Positions 25,939 through 34,390 of a stretch of DNA of 34,390 nucleotides are shown one piece after another; positions within the stretch are counted from its first letter, which is position 1, and each line of letters starts with the position of its first letter. A program made the translations under genes and the position numbers. Source of the stretch: Chlamydiota bacterium. GTDB taxonomy: Bacteria > Chlamydiota > Chlamydiia > Chlamydiales > Criblamydiaceae. The stretch spans positions 1-34,390 of the forward strand of contig JABDBB010000010.1 of assembly GCA_013288845.1 (NCBI GenBank), in the 5' to 3' direction. The notes beneath the pieces were generated by a model that had not been told where the DNA came from, ran no database searches, and was given only the letters and a program-made list of their open reading frames with translations.

Positions 25939-27777
25939 TTAAATCACGCGAAAATATTTAGCCAATTCATTGATGCCTATTGTAATGATAGTCGGTTTCC
26001 CGAAAGGACACAAGTAAGGATGGCGGCAAAGAAATAGTCGATTCATTAGAATTTGTGCTTCCGACATATGTAATGTAGTCTTACCGGACATAGAGAATCG
26101 ACTTGCAACGGATGCCATAGCTTTGTCTTTCCCTCCGGAAGAAGCATCGGAATCTTCCTGAAATTCGGTTGCAAGATTGCGGGTAAAGGAAACGATGTCT
26201 ATATTGCTCAAAGCGGAAGGGACTCCTTCTATGAGAAAACAAGTATTGCCGAATTGTTTGATTTGTATTCCTGTTGCAAGAAGTTTATCCATAGAAAAAA
26301 GTATGCCGGCAGCTTCTTCCGGAGTCACTTCTAATTTATGAGGAATGAGTAGAGTTTGAATTTCAAGAGGAGTATCGGTTTTTTCTCTACATATCTTTTC
26401 AAAAATAATTCTCGAATGTACGGCTTTTTGATCTGCCAAACAAAGACCTTCGGAAAATTTCCCTCCCAAAGAGAGGGGATCTAATACGATATATCCCGGA
26501 ATAACAGCAATAATTCTCGGTTTTATAGAGGGCGGCGTAAAAGAAAAAGATTCTCCGGAATGTTTTGGTACAGGATTTTCAGGCTGCATTTCAATTACAG
26601 GGGCACAATCGGGAAATTGTTCAAAAAAAGAAGGTGCATTATTCCGAGATTCTGATATGAGGAAAATATCAGGATTTAAAGAAAATCCGGCAAACGTTTC
26701 ATTTGTATTTTCGCATTCAGGCGTCTCTTCAGGATAAGGATTTTGCAGCATGACCGGAGCAATGCCGGATTTATGAAGCGCTTCATCGACAGCTTTTATC
26801 AAAGCTTTTTTCAGCTCCTGTTCCTGTCTTAAACGGACCTCTTTTTTTTGTGGATGGACATTGATATCCACTAAATCTCCCGACATATCGATATGCAACA
26901 CAAATTGCGGATGCTTTCCTTGAGGGAGTGTCGTGCCGAATCCTTCTCTTATAGCATTGTGGACCAAATGAGAAAAAACCGGTCTTTTGTTAATGAACAA
27001 ATACTGCCCCGTACGATTATGTTTGGTGAATCCGGGAAGTCCGATATATCCGGTTATTTGGTAGTCTTCCGTACAATTTTCAATATAGGAACATTTTTCT
27101 AAAAAATCATTCCCTAAAATATCGATAATACGCTCTGCAAATCTACTTTCTCTGTCATCTGATAAAGGCTTTTTTCCCAATAATATTGCCTGACCGTTAT
27201 CTGTAAGGGTGAATTTTATTTCAGGATGTGCCAAGGCAAATTTTGTTACGGTTTTCAAAATTTCCATGCTGTCAAAAGAGGGAGAACGTTGAAATTTTTT
27301 TCTGACGGGGATATTAAAAAATAAAGATTTCACCTCTACAGTTGTACCGAGAGAGCAAATGACTTCGCAAATTTTTATCATTTTCCCCCCTTCCATAATC
27401 ACCATAGTCCCTTTAGATTCCGGACTGTGAGGAGCTGTCATGAGAGTGTATTTTGAAATCGACGCAATAGAAGGAACGGCCTCCCCTCGAAAGCCCATCG
27501 AATAGATCCGGGCGATGTCATCGGGAGTCTTGATTTTTGAGGTGGCGTGTCTTTCAAAAGAAAGGACGGCATCATCGGAAGACATGCCGGAGCCGTTGTC
27601 GATGATCCGGATCAGTTGTCTGCCGCCGCATTGGATTTCCACCGTGATTTCGGTAGCGCCGGCATCTATAGAGTTGTCTACCAATTCCTTTACGACGGAA
27701 GCCGGATTTTCTATCACTTCTCCTGCAGCAATCTGATTGATCGTGTGTTCATCGAGGACGCGGATTTTTGATGTCAT
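25939..27777 (-). CDS. mutL: DNA mismatch repair protein MutL
   Basis: A GHKL ATPase that couples MutS mismatch recognition to repair. The 612-residue protein has a complete N-terminal ATPase: INQIAAGEVIENPASVVKEL (14-33), with NSIDAGAT, DNGSGM and GFRGEAVPSIASI further on, then KGTMV and GTTVEVKSLFFNIPVRKKF. QYLFINKRPVFS and VDINVHPQKKEVR are in the transducer domain. The C-terminal dimerisation domain begins near residue 420. The endonuclease motif DQHAxxExxxxE is degenerate: residues 449-460 read D-Q-K-A-V-H-S-R-I-I-F-E. CPHGRP appears as CPFGKP (590-595). Both changes remove metal ligands, so this MutL probably lacks nuclease activity. It is upstream of pepP and divergent from sufB. Confidence 0.95.
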   Translation of the reverse strand: MTSKIRVLDEHTINQIAAGEVIENPASVVKELVDNSIDAGATEITVEIQCGGRQLIRIIDNGSGMSSDDAVLSFERHATSKIKTPDDIARIYSMGFRGEAVPSIASISKYTLMTAPHSPESKGTMVIMEGGKMIKICEVICSLGTTVEVKSLFFNIPVRKKFQRSPSFDSMEILKTVTKFALAHPEIKFTLTDNGQAILLGKKPLSDDRESRFAERIIDILGNDFLEKCSYIENCTEDYQITGYIGLPGFTKHNRTGQYLFINKRPVFSHLVHNAIREGFGTTLPQGKHPQFVLHIDMSGDLVDINVHPQKKEVRLRQEQELKKALIKAVDEALHKSGIAPVMLQNPYPEETPECENTNETFAGFSLNPDIFLISESRNNAPSFFEQFPDCAPVIEMQPENPVPKHSGESFSFTPPSIKPRIIAVIPGYIVLDPLSLGGKFSEGLCLADQKAVHSRIIFEKICREKTDTPLEIQTLLIPHKLEVTPEEAAGILFSMDKLLATGIQIKQFGNTCFLIEGVPSALSNIDIVSFTRNLATEFQEDSDASSGGKDKAMASVASRFSMSGKTTLHMSEAQILMNRLFLCRHPYLCPFGKPTIITIGINELAKYFRVI

Positions 27778-27865
27778 AATATTTTATTTGTTTTATCGGT
27801 TAAACAGGGTTTTTTTCAAAAATTTTTATACAAGTCGGTTATGTCAGTATACCGGTTTTCCATGT

Positions 27866-27898
27866 TTGAGAGCAAATTTCCGGATGAATTATATCCGG
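27866..27898 (+). promoter_or_regulatory. Putative sufB promoter with overlapping inverted repeat
   Basis: In the 173-nt mutL/sufB gap, TTGAGA (27866-27871) is followed after 18 nt by TATATC (27890-27895), a weak sigma70-like pair. An inverted repeat, CCGGAT (27880-27885), 7 nt, ATCCGG (27893-27898), covers the -10 end. This is where an operator for an iron or Fe-S responsive repressor could sit. No consensus for a named regulator was recognised. Confidence 0.35.
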
Positions 27899-27950
27899 CT
27901 ATAAGGTATGATGTTGGTTTGTCTTATAAAATATTTTAGGGAGAAGGCTT

Positions 27951-29387
27951 GTGACGGAAGAAAATACCTTCGGCAGCAGCGAATACAAATATGGATTTGT
28001 TACGGAAGTAGAGTCCGATCGACTGGAAAAAGGGCTGAATGAGGAGATTGTTCGGGAGATTTCCCGAAGAAAGGGCGAGCCTGAATTTCTTTTGAATTTT
28101 CGATTGAAAGCCTATCGAAAATGGTTGGAGATGGAAGAACCTCATTGGGCCAATGTGCATTACCCTCCTATTGACTATCAAAATATTCATTATTACTCCG
28201 CTCCTAAAACAAAAAATAAATTGACCGGCTTAGATCAGGTGGATCCCGAAATTCTGAAAACTTTTGAAAGATTGGGCATCCCGGTCGATGAGCAGAAACG
28301 GCTGACAAATGTGGCCGTCGATATGGTGTTTGATTCTGTCTCTATCGGTACAACATTCAAAAAAAAATTGGATGATGCAGGCGTAGTCCTATGCTCGATT
28401 TCCGAAGCCGTCCATAAATATCCGGAATTGGTAGAGAAATACTTAGGAAGCGTAGTGCCGATAGGCGATAATTTCTTTGCCGCTTTGAATTCAGCGGTTT
28501 TTTCCGACGGCTCTTTTGTCTATATTCCTAAAGGTGTTCACAGCCCTATGGAACTGTCCACCTATTTTCGTATCAATGACCGGGAAACAGGACAGTTTGA
28601 ACGCACACTCATCATCGCGGAAGAGGGCTCTTTTGTCAGCTATCTGGAGGGATGTACAGCTCCTGCATTCAGTACGAATCAGCTCCACGCTGCTGTAGTG
28701 GAACTGATCGCTTTAGATAATGCCCAAATTAAATACGCTACAGTACAAAACTGGTACTCAGGTGATCCGAAAACAGGATTGGGGGGTGTCTACAATTTTG
28801 TGACTAAACGGGGCAAATGTGCAGGAAAAAACTCCAAAATATGCTGGACGCAAGTCGAAGTGGGCGCTGCCATCACCTGGAAATATCCAAGCTGTATTCT
28901 TCAGGGAGATAATTCTGTAGGTGAATTTTATTCTGTTGCTCTCACAAACGGCAGAATGCAGGCGGATACCGGAACCAAGATGATTCATTTAGGTAAAAAT
29001 ACAACCTCTACAATTATTTCTAAGGGGATTTCAGCTGATCTGTCGACGAATAATTATCGGGGTCTTGTGAAAATCGCTCCGAAAGCTACCGGAGCAAGAA
29101 ATTATACTCAGTGTGATTCCATGCTTGTCGGAGACAAATGTTCTGCCAATACATTCCCGTACATAGAAGTAGGAAATAACAGTAGCGAAATTGAACATGA
29201 AGCATCCACTTCTAAAATGAATGAAGAGCAAATTTTTTATCTGCAATCGCGCGGAATTTCTGCGGAAGATGCCATTAATATGATTGTCAACGGTTTCTGT
29301 AAAGAGGTGATTCGTGAATTGCCTCTTGAATTTGCTGCCGAGGCAAAAAAGCTGTTAGCATTAAAACTAGAACATTCTGTAGGTTAA
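27951..29387 (+). CDS. sufB: Fe-S cluster assembly scaffold protein SufB
   Basis: SufB is the scaffold subunit of the SufBCD complex, on which sulphide and iron are assembled into clusters. The 478-residue protein matches the family along its length: [18 protein letters not shown] near the start, [37 protein letters not shown], and the beta-helix core ([35 protein letters not shown]). [16 protein letters not shown] has C388, equivalent to the essential Cys of E. coli SufB. The C-terminal [18 protein letters not shown] is also typical. The start is GTG at 27951, behind GGGAGAAGG. It is first in a tight sufB-C-D-S series, with sufC only 3 nt away. Confidence 0.97.
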   Translation: MTEENTFGSSEYKYGFVTEVESDRLEKGLNEEIVREISRRKGEPEFLLNFRLKAYRKWLEMEEPHWANVHYPPIDYQNIHYYSAPKTKNKLTGLDQVDPEILKTFERLGIPVDEQKRLTNVAVDMVFDSVSIGTTFKKKLDDAGVVLCSISEAVHKYPELVEKYLGSVVPIGDNFFAALNSAVFSDGSFVYIPKGVHSPMELSTYFRINDRETGQFERTLIIAEEGSFVSYLEGCTAPAFSTNQLHAAVVELIALDNAQIKYATVQNWYSGDPKTGLGGVYNFVTKRGKCAGKNSKICWTQVEVGAAITWKYPSCILQGDNSVGEFYSVALTNGRMQADTGTKMIHLGKNTTSTIISKGISADLSTNNYRGLVKIAPKATGARNYTQCDSMLVGDKCSANTFPYIEVGNNSSEIEHEASTSKMNEEQIFYLQSRGISAEDAINMIVNGFCKEVIRELPLEFAAEAKKLLALKLEHSVG

Positions 29388-29390
29388 TCT

Positions 29391-30176
29391 ATGAAAAAAC
29401 AACCCCTTATCGAAATCAAAAATTTATCTGCCGCCATCGAAGGCAATAAAATTCTCGACGGTGTCAATCTTACCGTATATCCCGGAGAAATTCATGCGAT
29501 CATGGGTCCTAACGGCGCCGGAAAATCTACCCTTGCAAAAATTCTGGCAGGACACCCGGCTTATGAAATTCTCGACGGCGAAGTACAATTTTTAGACCAA
29601 AATCTGTTAGAAACGGAACCGGAAGAGCGGAGTCATAACGGATTGTTTATGAGCTTTCAATATCCCTTAGAAATTTCCGGAGTCTCCAATGTACGCTTTT
29701 TGGAAATTGCCTATAATTCTCAAAGGAAAGCGCGCGGTGAAAGAGAGGTCTCTTCCGAAGAATTTGAAAATATCCTAAAAGAGATCATTGCCTCCATGGA
29801 TATCAAACCGGAATTTATGTATCGAAATCTGAACGAGGGATTTTCCGGCGGAGAGAAAAAAAGGAACGAAATTCTACAAATGGCGGTTTTAAAACCCCGT
29901 TTATCTATTCTGGATGAAACCGATTCAGGATTGGATATCGATGCGATGCGTATTGTGGCAGACGGCGTGCTGAAATTGATGAATCCGGATGTCTCTTTAA
30001 TTCTGATCACCCATTATCAAAGACTTCTCAACTATATCAAACCTCATTATGTACACGTCATGATAGACGGACGTATCGTCGAATCAGGCGGTCCCGAACT
30101 TGCTTTGGAATTAGAAAATAAAGGGTATGATCGACTAGAGACAGAATCGAAAATTCGGGAGGGAGTTGCTGAATGA
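29391..30176 (+). CDS. sufC: Fe-S assembly ATPase SufC
   Basis: An ABC-type ATPase that drives conformational change in SufB-SufD; it is cytoplasmic and not a transporter. The 261-residue protein has Walker A GPNGAGKST (39-47), a Q-loop in MSFQYPLEISG, the signature FSGGEKKRNEILQ, Walker B LSILDETDSGLDID (SufC-typical ETDSGLDID) and the switch histidine in LILITHYQRLLNYI. The length is normal. It starts 3 nt after sufB, and its stop overlaps the sufD start by 4 nt (ATGA at 30173-30176), giving coupled translation of complex partners. Confidence 0.97.
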   Translation: MKKQPLIEIKNLSAAIEGNKILDGVNLTVYPGEIHAIMGPNGAGKSTLAKILAGHPAYEILDGEVQFLDQNLLETEPEERSHNGLFMSFQYPLEISGVSNVRFLEIAYNSQRKARGEREVSSEEFENILKEIIASMDIKPEFMYRNLNEGFSGGEKKRNEILQMAVLKPRLSILDETDSGLDIDAMRIVADGVLKLMNPDVSLILITHYQRLLNYIKPHYVHVMIDGRIVESGGPELALELENKGYDRLETESKIREGVAE

Positions 30177-31486
30177 TGACACAGGATTGTTCACAAGCAG
30201 ATGATTTCCGGATGATGTTAGAAAAAATTTATGAGTTAGCTAGCGGAAACGGGGATTCTTTACAAAAAGCCAGAAAAAAATCCTTAGAGCATTTTCTTGC
30301 AATAGGCCTTCCGACAAAACGAACGGAAGTCTATCAATATGTGCGTTTAAGACAACTTTTTTCAAAAAAATACAGTGTGCCTTCTTCAATAAATTTATCG
30401 GAATCGGATATTTCAGCTTATGTGTATCCTGAATGCCAAGGTGCTTATTTTACTTTTGTGAACGGAGAATACCGCGAAGATTTATCTTCTTCCGAAAAAA
30501 TTCCCGAAAATGTTGTCGTGATGGATTTGGCAGAGGCAACGCGTACTTACGGAGCATTTTTAAGCAACAATCGTGAAAAGGCAATACAGGAAGAGGTCGA
30601 TGCTTTTGCGGCTCTTAACGGGGCTATTCATGCCAAGGGATTGTTCCTATACATCCCTCCGAATACTATCGTGGAACAACCTGTGCAATTCATCCATATT
30701 GTCAATACTCCGGATGACTTGTCGATGATCACTCCGAGAATACAGGTGTTTGCCGGAAAAAGCTCGGAAATTACTCTCTATTCTTCTTTAGAGTTACTTT
30801 CGGACGGAGAGTGCCTGATCAACAGGCTGATCGATTTTTCCTTAGAGGAGAATTCAAAAGTCCTTTATACAGAAGACGTTACGAATCAAAGAGAAGGAAA
30901 TTGGCATTTCGATGCAGTACGTGCAGATCTCAAACGCAACAGCCGTTTCCAATCGATCAATATTAACGAAGGTTCCTATACCTATCGCAACGATTATCAT
31001 GTCATTTTATCTCAGGAAGGATCTTCTGCCGAACTCGACGGTGTGTGGATGCTGTACGATAAAAGAGAGTCTCATATCAATGTACTCATGGATCATCGTG
31101 CTCCTAATTGTAATTCGAGACAGCTGTTTAAAGGGGTTCTTCGAGACGTAAGCAAAAGTAGTTTTGAAGGAAAAATATTTGTCAGACAGGCTGCACAAAA
31201 AACCGACGCTTTTCAGTTGAATAACAATTTACTTTTAAGCGAAAGAGCTCATGCCGACAGTAAACCGAATTTGGAAATTTTTGCTGACGATGTAAAAGCT
31301 TCTCACGGTTCTACCGTCGGTCGTCCGGATAGAGAACAGTTTTTTTATCTGTTATCAAGAGGTCTTTCCCCTATGATAGCGACAAATCTTCTTGTTTTTG
31401 CCTACTGTCAAGAGGTGATCAATAGAATTCGCCTCCCTTCCCTTGCAAAAAAACTGACAGATAAAGCACAAAATTATATACGTTAA
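30173..31486 (+). CDS. sufD: Fe-S cluster assembly protein SufD
   Basis: SufD is the partner of SufB in the SufBC2D complex and is needed for iron entry. The 437-residue protein shows the SufD pattern: a variable helical N-terminus (KKSLEHFLAIGLPTKRTEVYQY), the beta-helix (GLFLYIPPNTIVEQPVQFIH, DHRAPNCNSRQLFKGVLRD, EGKIFVRQAAQKTDAFQ), and a C-terminal DDVKASHGSTVGRPDREQFF with H378, equivalent to the conserved functional histidine. SRGLSPMIATNLLVFAYC matches the terminal helices. It overlaps sufC by ATGA, and a 23-nt gap with GAGGA leads to sufS. Confidence 0.95.
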   Translation: MMTQDCSQADDFRMMLEKIYELASGNGDSLQKARKKSLEHFLAIGLPTKRTEVYQYVRLRQLFSKKYSVPSSINLSESDISAYVYPECQGAYFTFVNGEYREDLSSSEKIPENVVVMDLAEATRTYGAFLSNNREKAIQEEVDAFAALNGAIHAKGLFLYIPPNTIVEQPVQFIHIVNTPDDLSMITPRIQVFAGKSSEITLYSSLELLSDGECLINRLIDFSLEENSKVLYTEDVTNQREGNWHFDAVRADLKRNSRFQSININEGSYTYRNDYHVILSQEGSSAELDGVWMLYDKRESHINVLMDHRAPNCNSRQLFKGVLRDVSKSSFEGKIFVRQAAQKTDAFQLNNNLLLSERAHADSKPNLEIFADDVKASHGSTVGRPDREQFFYLLSRGLSPMIATNLLVFAYCQEVINRIRLPSLAKKLTDKAQNYIR

Positions 31487-31509
31487 GTTAAATAAATGAG
31501 GAACGGACA

Positions 31510-32736
31510 ATGGTACACTTCGATGTTTCGGATATAAGAAAAAATTTTCCCGGACTTCGCAGAACAATGCACGGCAAACCTTTGATTTATTTCGATACGG
31601 CCGCTACTGCGCAAAAACCGGATGTAATGATAGACCGGATGGCCGATTTCATGCGAAATGAATACGGAACGGTTCACCGTGCTGTCTATGAACTCGCTGT
31701 CCGGTCTACTGAACAGTATTCGAAAATCCGGGAAAAAATCGTCAAATTTCTCAATGCAGAACTTTCGGAAGAAATTATCTTCACAAGAGGGACCACCGAA
31801 TCGATCAACCTCGTCGCCACTTCATTCGGAAAAACTTTTGTCAATCCGGGCGATGAAGTTTTGATCACCGAAATCGAACACCACTCCAATCTTGTCCCTT
31901 GGCAAATGATGTGCGAAGAGCGGGGAGCCGGATTAAAAGTAATTCCGGTCAATGACGCGGGAGAACTGATCATAGAAGAATACGAAAAACTTCTTTCACC
32001 TAAAACAAAAATTGTCGCCCTTGCTCATATCTCCAACGCTATCGGCACTCTTCATCCCGTAAAAGAAATCATCGCAAAAGCACATAACGTCGGTGCAAAA
32101 GTCCTCATAGACGGTGCACAAGCCGCTCCTCACATGAAAGTCGATGTGCGAGATCTGCAATGTGATTTCTATGTATTCTCCGGACACAAACTTTACGGTC
32201 CTACAGGCATAGGGATTCTCTACGGAAAAAAAGAATTGCTGGATGCCATGCCTCCTTATCAGGGCGGCGGAGACATGATCAAAGAGGTGACCTTCAAAAA
32301 AACAACTTACAATGTACTTCCTCTCAAATTTGAAGCGGGCACTCCCATGATTGTAGAGGTGATGGGACTGGGTGCCGCAATCGATTACCTGAATGAAATC
32401 GGTCTTCCCACAATCGAAAAGCACGAACAGGATCTTCTCCGCTATGCCACCGAAAAAATGACGAAGATTGCCGGATTGCGCATTGTAGGAACTGCCAAGC
32501 AAAAAGGGGCCATCATCAGTTTCGTTGTGGCGGGGATTCACTCTCTTGATATCGGTACGATGCTGGACTTAAAAGGGATTGCCGTAAGAACAGGCCATCA
32601 CTGCGCACAACCTGCCATGAGGCGCTTCGGTCTTGAGGGTACTGTCAGGATTTCTTTCGGTCTTTACAATACTAAGGAAGAAATTGACCTGTTTATCGCC
32701 TCTCTTTTACAAATCATCCAACTCCTTAAACCCTGA
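31510..32736 (+). CDS. sufS: Cysteine desulfurase SufS
   Basis: A PLP enzyme that takes sulphur from cysteine for cluster assembly. The 408-residue protein is a group II desulfurase. H125 (EIEHHSNLVPW) stacks on PLP, D201 (LIDGAQAAPH) contacts the pyridine nitrogen, and the PLP lysine is K227 in FSGHKLYGPTGIG. The persulphide cysteine is C365 in RTGHHCAQPAMRRFG, in the short-loop form of SufS rather than IscS. N-terminal YFDTAATAQKP and GTVHRAVYELAVRST are also standard. No SufE or SufU partner gene occurs in the window. The following sua5 gene starts on the last base of the sufS stop, so it belongs to the same operon. Confidence 0.96.
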   Translation: MVHFDVSDIRKNFPGLRRTMHGKPLIYFDTAATAQKPDVMIDRMADFMRNEYGTVHRAVYELAVRSTEQYSKIREKIVKFLNAELSEEIIFTRGTTESINLVATSFGKTFVNPGDEVLITEIEHHSNLVPWQMMCEERGAGLKVIPVNDAGELIIEEYEKLLSPKTKIVALAHISNAIGTLHPVKEIIAKAHNVGAKVLIDGAQAAPHMKVDVRDLQCDFYVFSGHKLYGPTGIGILYGKKELLDAMPPYQGGGDMIKEVTFKKTTYNVLPLKFEAGTPMIVEVMGLGAAIDYLNEIGLPTIEKHEQDLLRYATEKMTKIAGLRIVGTAKQKGAIISFVVAGIHSLDIGTMLDLKGIAVRTGHHCAQPAMRRFGLEGTVRISFGLYNTKEEIDLFIASLLQIIQLLKP

Positions 32737-33671
32737 TGAAAGTATCTGTCACTCAAGCTGCTGAAATTCTACTTCAAGGGCATCCTGTCGGAGTCCCTAC
32801 GGAAACTGTCTACGGATTGGCAGCTCCTCTTTTACATGAAGAGGCAATTCGGAAAATTTTTGCCCTCAAAAAACGACCACAGGATAATCCGCTTATCGTC
32901 CACGTAGCTGACATAGAGCAAATTCGAAATCTCACAACTGATTTTCCCGAAAAATTTGAACTGCTCGCCAAAACATTTTGGCCGGGTCCTCTCACTTTGG
33001 TGATTCCCTGCATTCCGGAAAAAATCCCGACAACTGTACGGGCAGGTCTATCCACCGTGGCATTCCGTATTCCCAATCATCCGGAAGTTTTAAAACTTCT
33101 TGCTCTCACAGGGCCGCTTGTAATGCCTTCAGCAAACCTTTCAGGGAAACCCTCTTCCACAAAAGCCGAGCATGTAGAACACGATTTCGGCGAAAATTTT
33201 CCTGTCATTGACGGTGGCAATTCGAATTTCGGACTGGAATCCACTATCCTCATTTTTTTAGACAATAAATGGCACATGGGACGTTTAGGGACTATTCCCG
33301 CAGAAAATTTTCAAGAATACCTCGGGTATACTCCGATGGTCGTCGCTAAACAATCAGGCGCCGGTCCTTTATGTCCGGGTCAGAATTATCGTCACTATGC
33401 CCCTTTGGCAACGATGTATCTCGAAAAAAATATTCCGGAAAATTGCTGTAATATTCTCGGATTCAAAGAAAGAAACTACCCCAAAACAATGAGAGTTTTT
33501 CTTCTGGGATCTCTCGATGAACCGGAATCTGTCGCCGCCGGCCTCTACAATCTCTTGCGGACCCTTGACTCGGAAGGAATCAATGATGTCGGTGTCGATA
33601 TGGATTTTCCCGATGTCGGTCTATGGAAAAGTATTCGAGAACGCCTTAAAAAAGCCGCCGATCAAAAATAA
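32736..33671 (+). CDS. sua5: L-threonylcarbamoyladenylate synthase, Sua5 type
   Basis: Makes threonylcarbamoyl-AMP from threonine, bicarbonate and ATP, the first step to the t6A modification of tRNAs that read ANN codons. The 311-residue protein has the YrdC domain (1-185) with PTETVYGLAA (21-30), KKRPQDNPLIVHV (45-57), FWPGPLTLV (81-89), RIPNHP (111-116) and PSANLSGKPSSTKAEHV (131-147). The linker motif SGAGPLCPGQNYRHYAP (207-223) leads to a Sua5 C-terminal domain, somewhat shorter than in long Sua5 proteins. The start overlaps the sufS stop by one base. This coupling to the suf genes is not functionally obvious. No terminator hairpin is clear in the 134 nt that follow. Confidence 0.93.
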   Translation: MKVSVTQAAEILLQGHPVGVPTETVYGLAAPLLHEEAIRKIFALKKRPQDNPLIVHVADIEQIRNLTTDFPEKFELLAKTFWPGPLTLVIPCIPEKIPTTVRAGLSTVAFRIPNHPEVLKLLALTGPLVMPSANLSGKPSSTKAEHVEHDFGENFPVIDGGNSNFGLESTILIFLDNKWHMGRLGTIPAENFQEYLGYTPMVVAKQSGAGPLCPGQNYRHYAPLATMYLEKNIPENCCNILGFKERNYPKTMRVFLLGSLDEPESVAAGLYNLLRTLDSEGINDVGVDMDFPDVGLWKSIRERLKKAADQK

Positions 33672-33747
33672 ATCCCTTCGTGACAGATGACTTTGAGCGT
33701 TTTTTATAAGATATCGGGTGGAGACTCGGCACTTATAAATAAAAGCT

Positions 33748-33775
33748 TTGACATATTTCATTGGTAAGTTAAAAT
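33748..33775 (+). promoter_or_regulatory. Sigma70-like promoter of the orphan gene at 33806
   Basis: A perfect TTGACA (33748-33753), 16 nt, then TAAAAT (33770-33775, 5/6 match) is the best promoter seen in this window. Transcription would start near 33782, giving a leader of about 24 nt before ATG 33806 that includes the ribosome binding site AGAGGA. The orphan gene is therefore probably expressed independently of the suf operon. Confidence 0.65.
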
Positions 33776-33805
33776 AATTTTTAACATTAACAAGCAGAGG
33801 ATATT

Positions 33806-34333
33806 ATGTACGTTGCGGATGTTCAAAAAAAATATATAGAACTTTGGAATAAGCTCTATGTTGAAGATGAAACAGTTTCACCCGATTATTTCTCACCGAA
33901 AGTTGTTGTTGAAGAAGTTTTTGAAGTAACTGAGGCCGGAGAGACTAAACAAGAAAATTGCAACGATTTAACATCGTTCATCGAAACGGCACATAAAATT
34001 GCAAAATCGACTACCTGCATCATTTCTCAAAGGTTTGAATATGATGTCGATATGAAGGCGAGCCACCGGTGGTGGAGTTATTCAGCCACATATACAGACA
34101 AACGGGTTGTTCAAGAGCTTATTCCTATTGTGAATCGGCCGCAATTCAATATAAAACAAAAAGAAATGATTTCTGAGGGAACGTTAACCTTTACATTTGT
34201 ACGTAAAGGTAACTCATTTACAACGAATGAAATTATCGGGGTGAGTCATAAGGGAGTCAGAACAGTGAGATATTTGACTATAGAGGAAGAGGATGCACTT
34301 AGTGCAAAAGCTTTTTATGTGACTTGTCGTTAA
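33806..34333 (+). CDS. Orphan protein, possibly NTF2/SnoaL-like
   Basis: I do not recognise the family of this 175-residue protein. It has no signal peptide or membrane segment. The N-terminal helix (VQKKYIELWNKLYVEDETV), a second helix (LTSFIETAHKIAKS) and long strands (CIISQRFEYDVDMKASHRWWSYSATYTDK, read as two strands; SEGTLTFTFVRKGNSFTTNEIIGVSHKG) give the order expected of a cone-shaped NTF2-like fold. This is a tentative reading from pattern alone. It has its own promoter and an AGAGGA ribosome binding site 6 or so nt before the ATG. It stands alone between the suf-sua5 operon and a further foldback repeat, which starts about 25 nt after its stop. Confidence 0.72.
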   Translation: MYVADVQKKYIELWNKLYVEDETVSPDYFSPKVVVEEVFEVTEAGETKQENCNDLTSFIETAHKIAKSTTCIISQRFEYDVDMKASHRWWSYSATYTDKRVVQELIPIVNRPQFNIKQKEMISEGTLTFTFVRKGNSFTTNEIIGVSHKGVRTVRYLTIEEEDALSAKAFYVTCR

Positions 34334-34358
34334 TATAACCGTTCTGTAGGTATTTGCG

Positions 34359-34390
34359 AAAGAGGTATTGAATCCGCGCAGCGTTTGGAG
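34359..34390. repeat. Start of a third foldback repeat, cut by the window end
   Basis: AAAGAGG at 34359-34365, followed by CCGCGCAGCGTTTGGAG at 34374-34390, reproduces the outer left end of the repeats at 17170 and 24615 (AAGAAG/AAGAGG end, short AT-rich link, CGCGCAGCGTTTGGAG). The copy continues beyond the window. It lies 25 nt after the stop of the orphan gene. Confidence 0.85.

Noticed and set aside
31996-32541. 181-codon minus-strand frame inside sufS
   Set aside because: It is antisense to a fully conserved SufS with all catalytic residues; the translation has no recognisable motif.

Overview
The window looks like chromosome from a member of the phylum Chlamydiae, most likely an environmental (amoeba- or arthropod-associated) lineage rather than a Chlamydia species. 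The strongest pointer is topA (13994-16570), which carries a C-terminal SWIB domain, a chlamydial hallmark. Three neighbourhoods also match gene orders I recall from Chlamydia trachomatis: Rsm22-like methyltransferase/rluB/gpmA (CT724-CT722), mutL/pepP (CT575-CT574) and the pbp2 to sufBCDS region (CT682-CT687). The large PBP2 and an Inc-like bilobed membrane protein fit too. The RHS protein, dTDP-sugar genes, GT92 glycosyltransferase and foldback repeats argue against the reduced genomes of Chlamydia itself. I cannot name genus or species.

Layout. 1-2769: an Rsm22-like Fe-S/zinc methyltransferase and rluB on the minus strand, divergent from gpmA. 2772-7904: one giant secreted RHS/YD-repeat protein (minus) with a serine-hydrolase-like tip. 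8056-10534: a translationally coupled rfbB-rfbA-rfbC cassette that makes dTDP-4-keto-L-rhamnose but has no rfbD here. 10632-11732: an Inc-like acidic membrane protein. 11809-17168: aroB, dprA, topA-SWIB and an exported cyclophilin. 17170-17398: foldback repeat copy 1. 17411-22365: a small secreted Cys protein, a serine beta-lactamase-fold hydrolase and PBP2. 22387-24611: an orphan minus-strand gene, then a GT92 glycosyltransferase overlapping a Cys-rich putative beta-barrel protein. 24615-24848: foldback copy 2. 24844-27777: pepP and mutL (minus). 27951-33671: sufB-sufC-sufD-sufS-sua5, packed head to tail. 33806-34333: an orphan gene with a good sigma70-like promoter. 34359-34390: the start of a third foldback copy. 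A decayed repeat end lies at 9-33.

Working together: the suf genes form an Fe-S assembly operon that also carries a tRNA t6A gene. mutL, dprA and topA handle DNA. PBP2 and the adjacent SxxK hydrolase may share a role in the minimal chlamydial cell wall. The RHS, Inc-like, GT92 and barrel proteins are the probable envelope or host-interface part. No tRNA, rRNA, CRISPR array, transposase or phage gene was seen. No gene-free stretch exceeds 300 bases; the two longest (about 240 and 230 bases) are filled by the foldback repeats. All identifications come from reading motifs; no database search was run.
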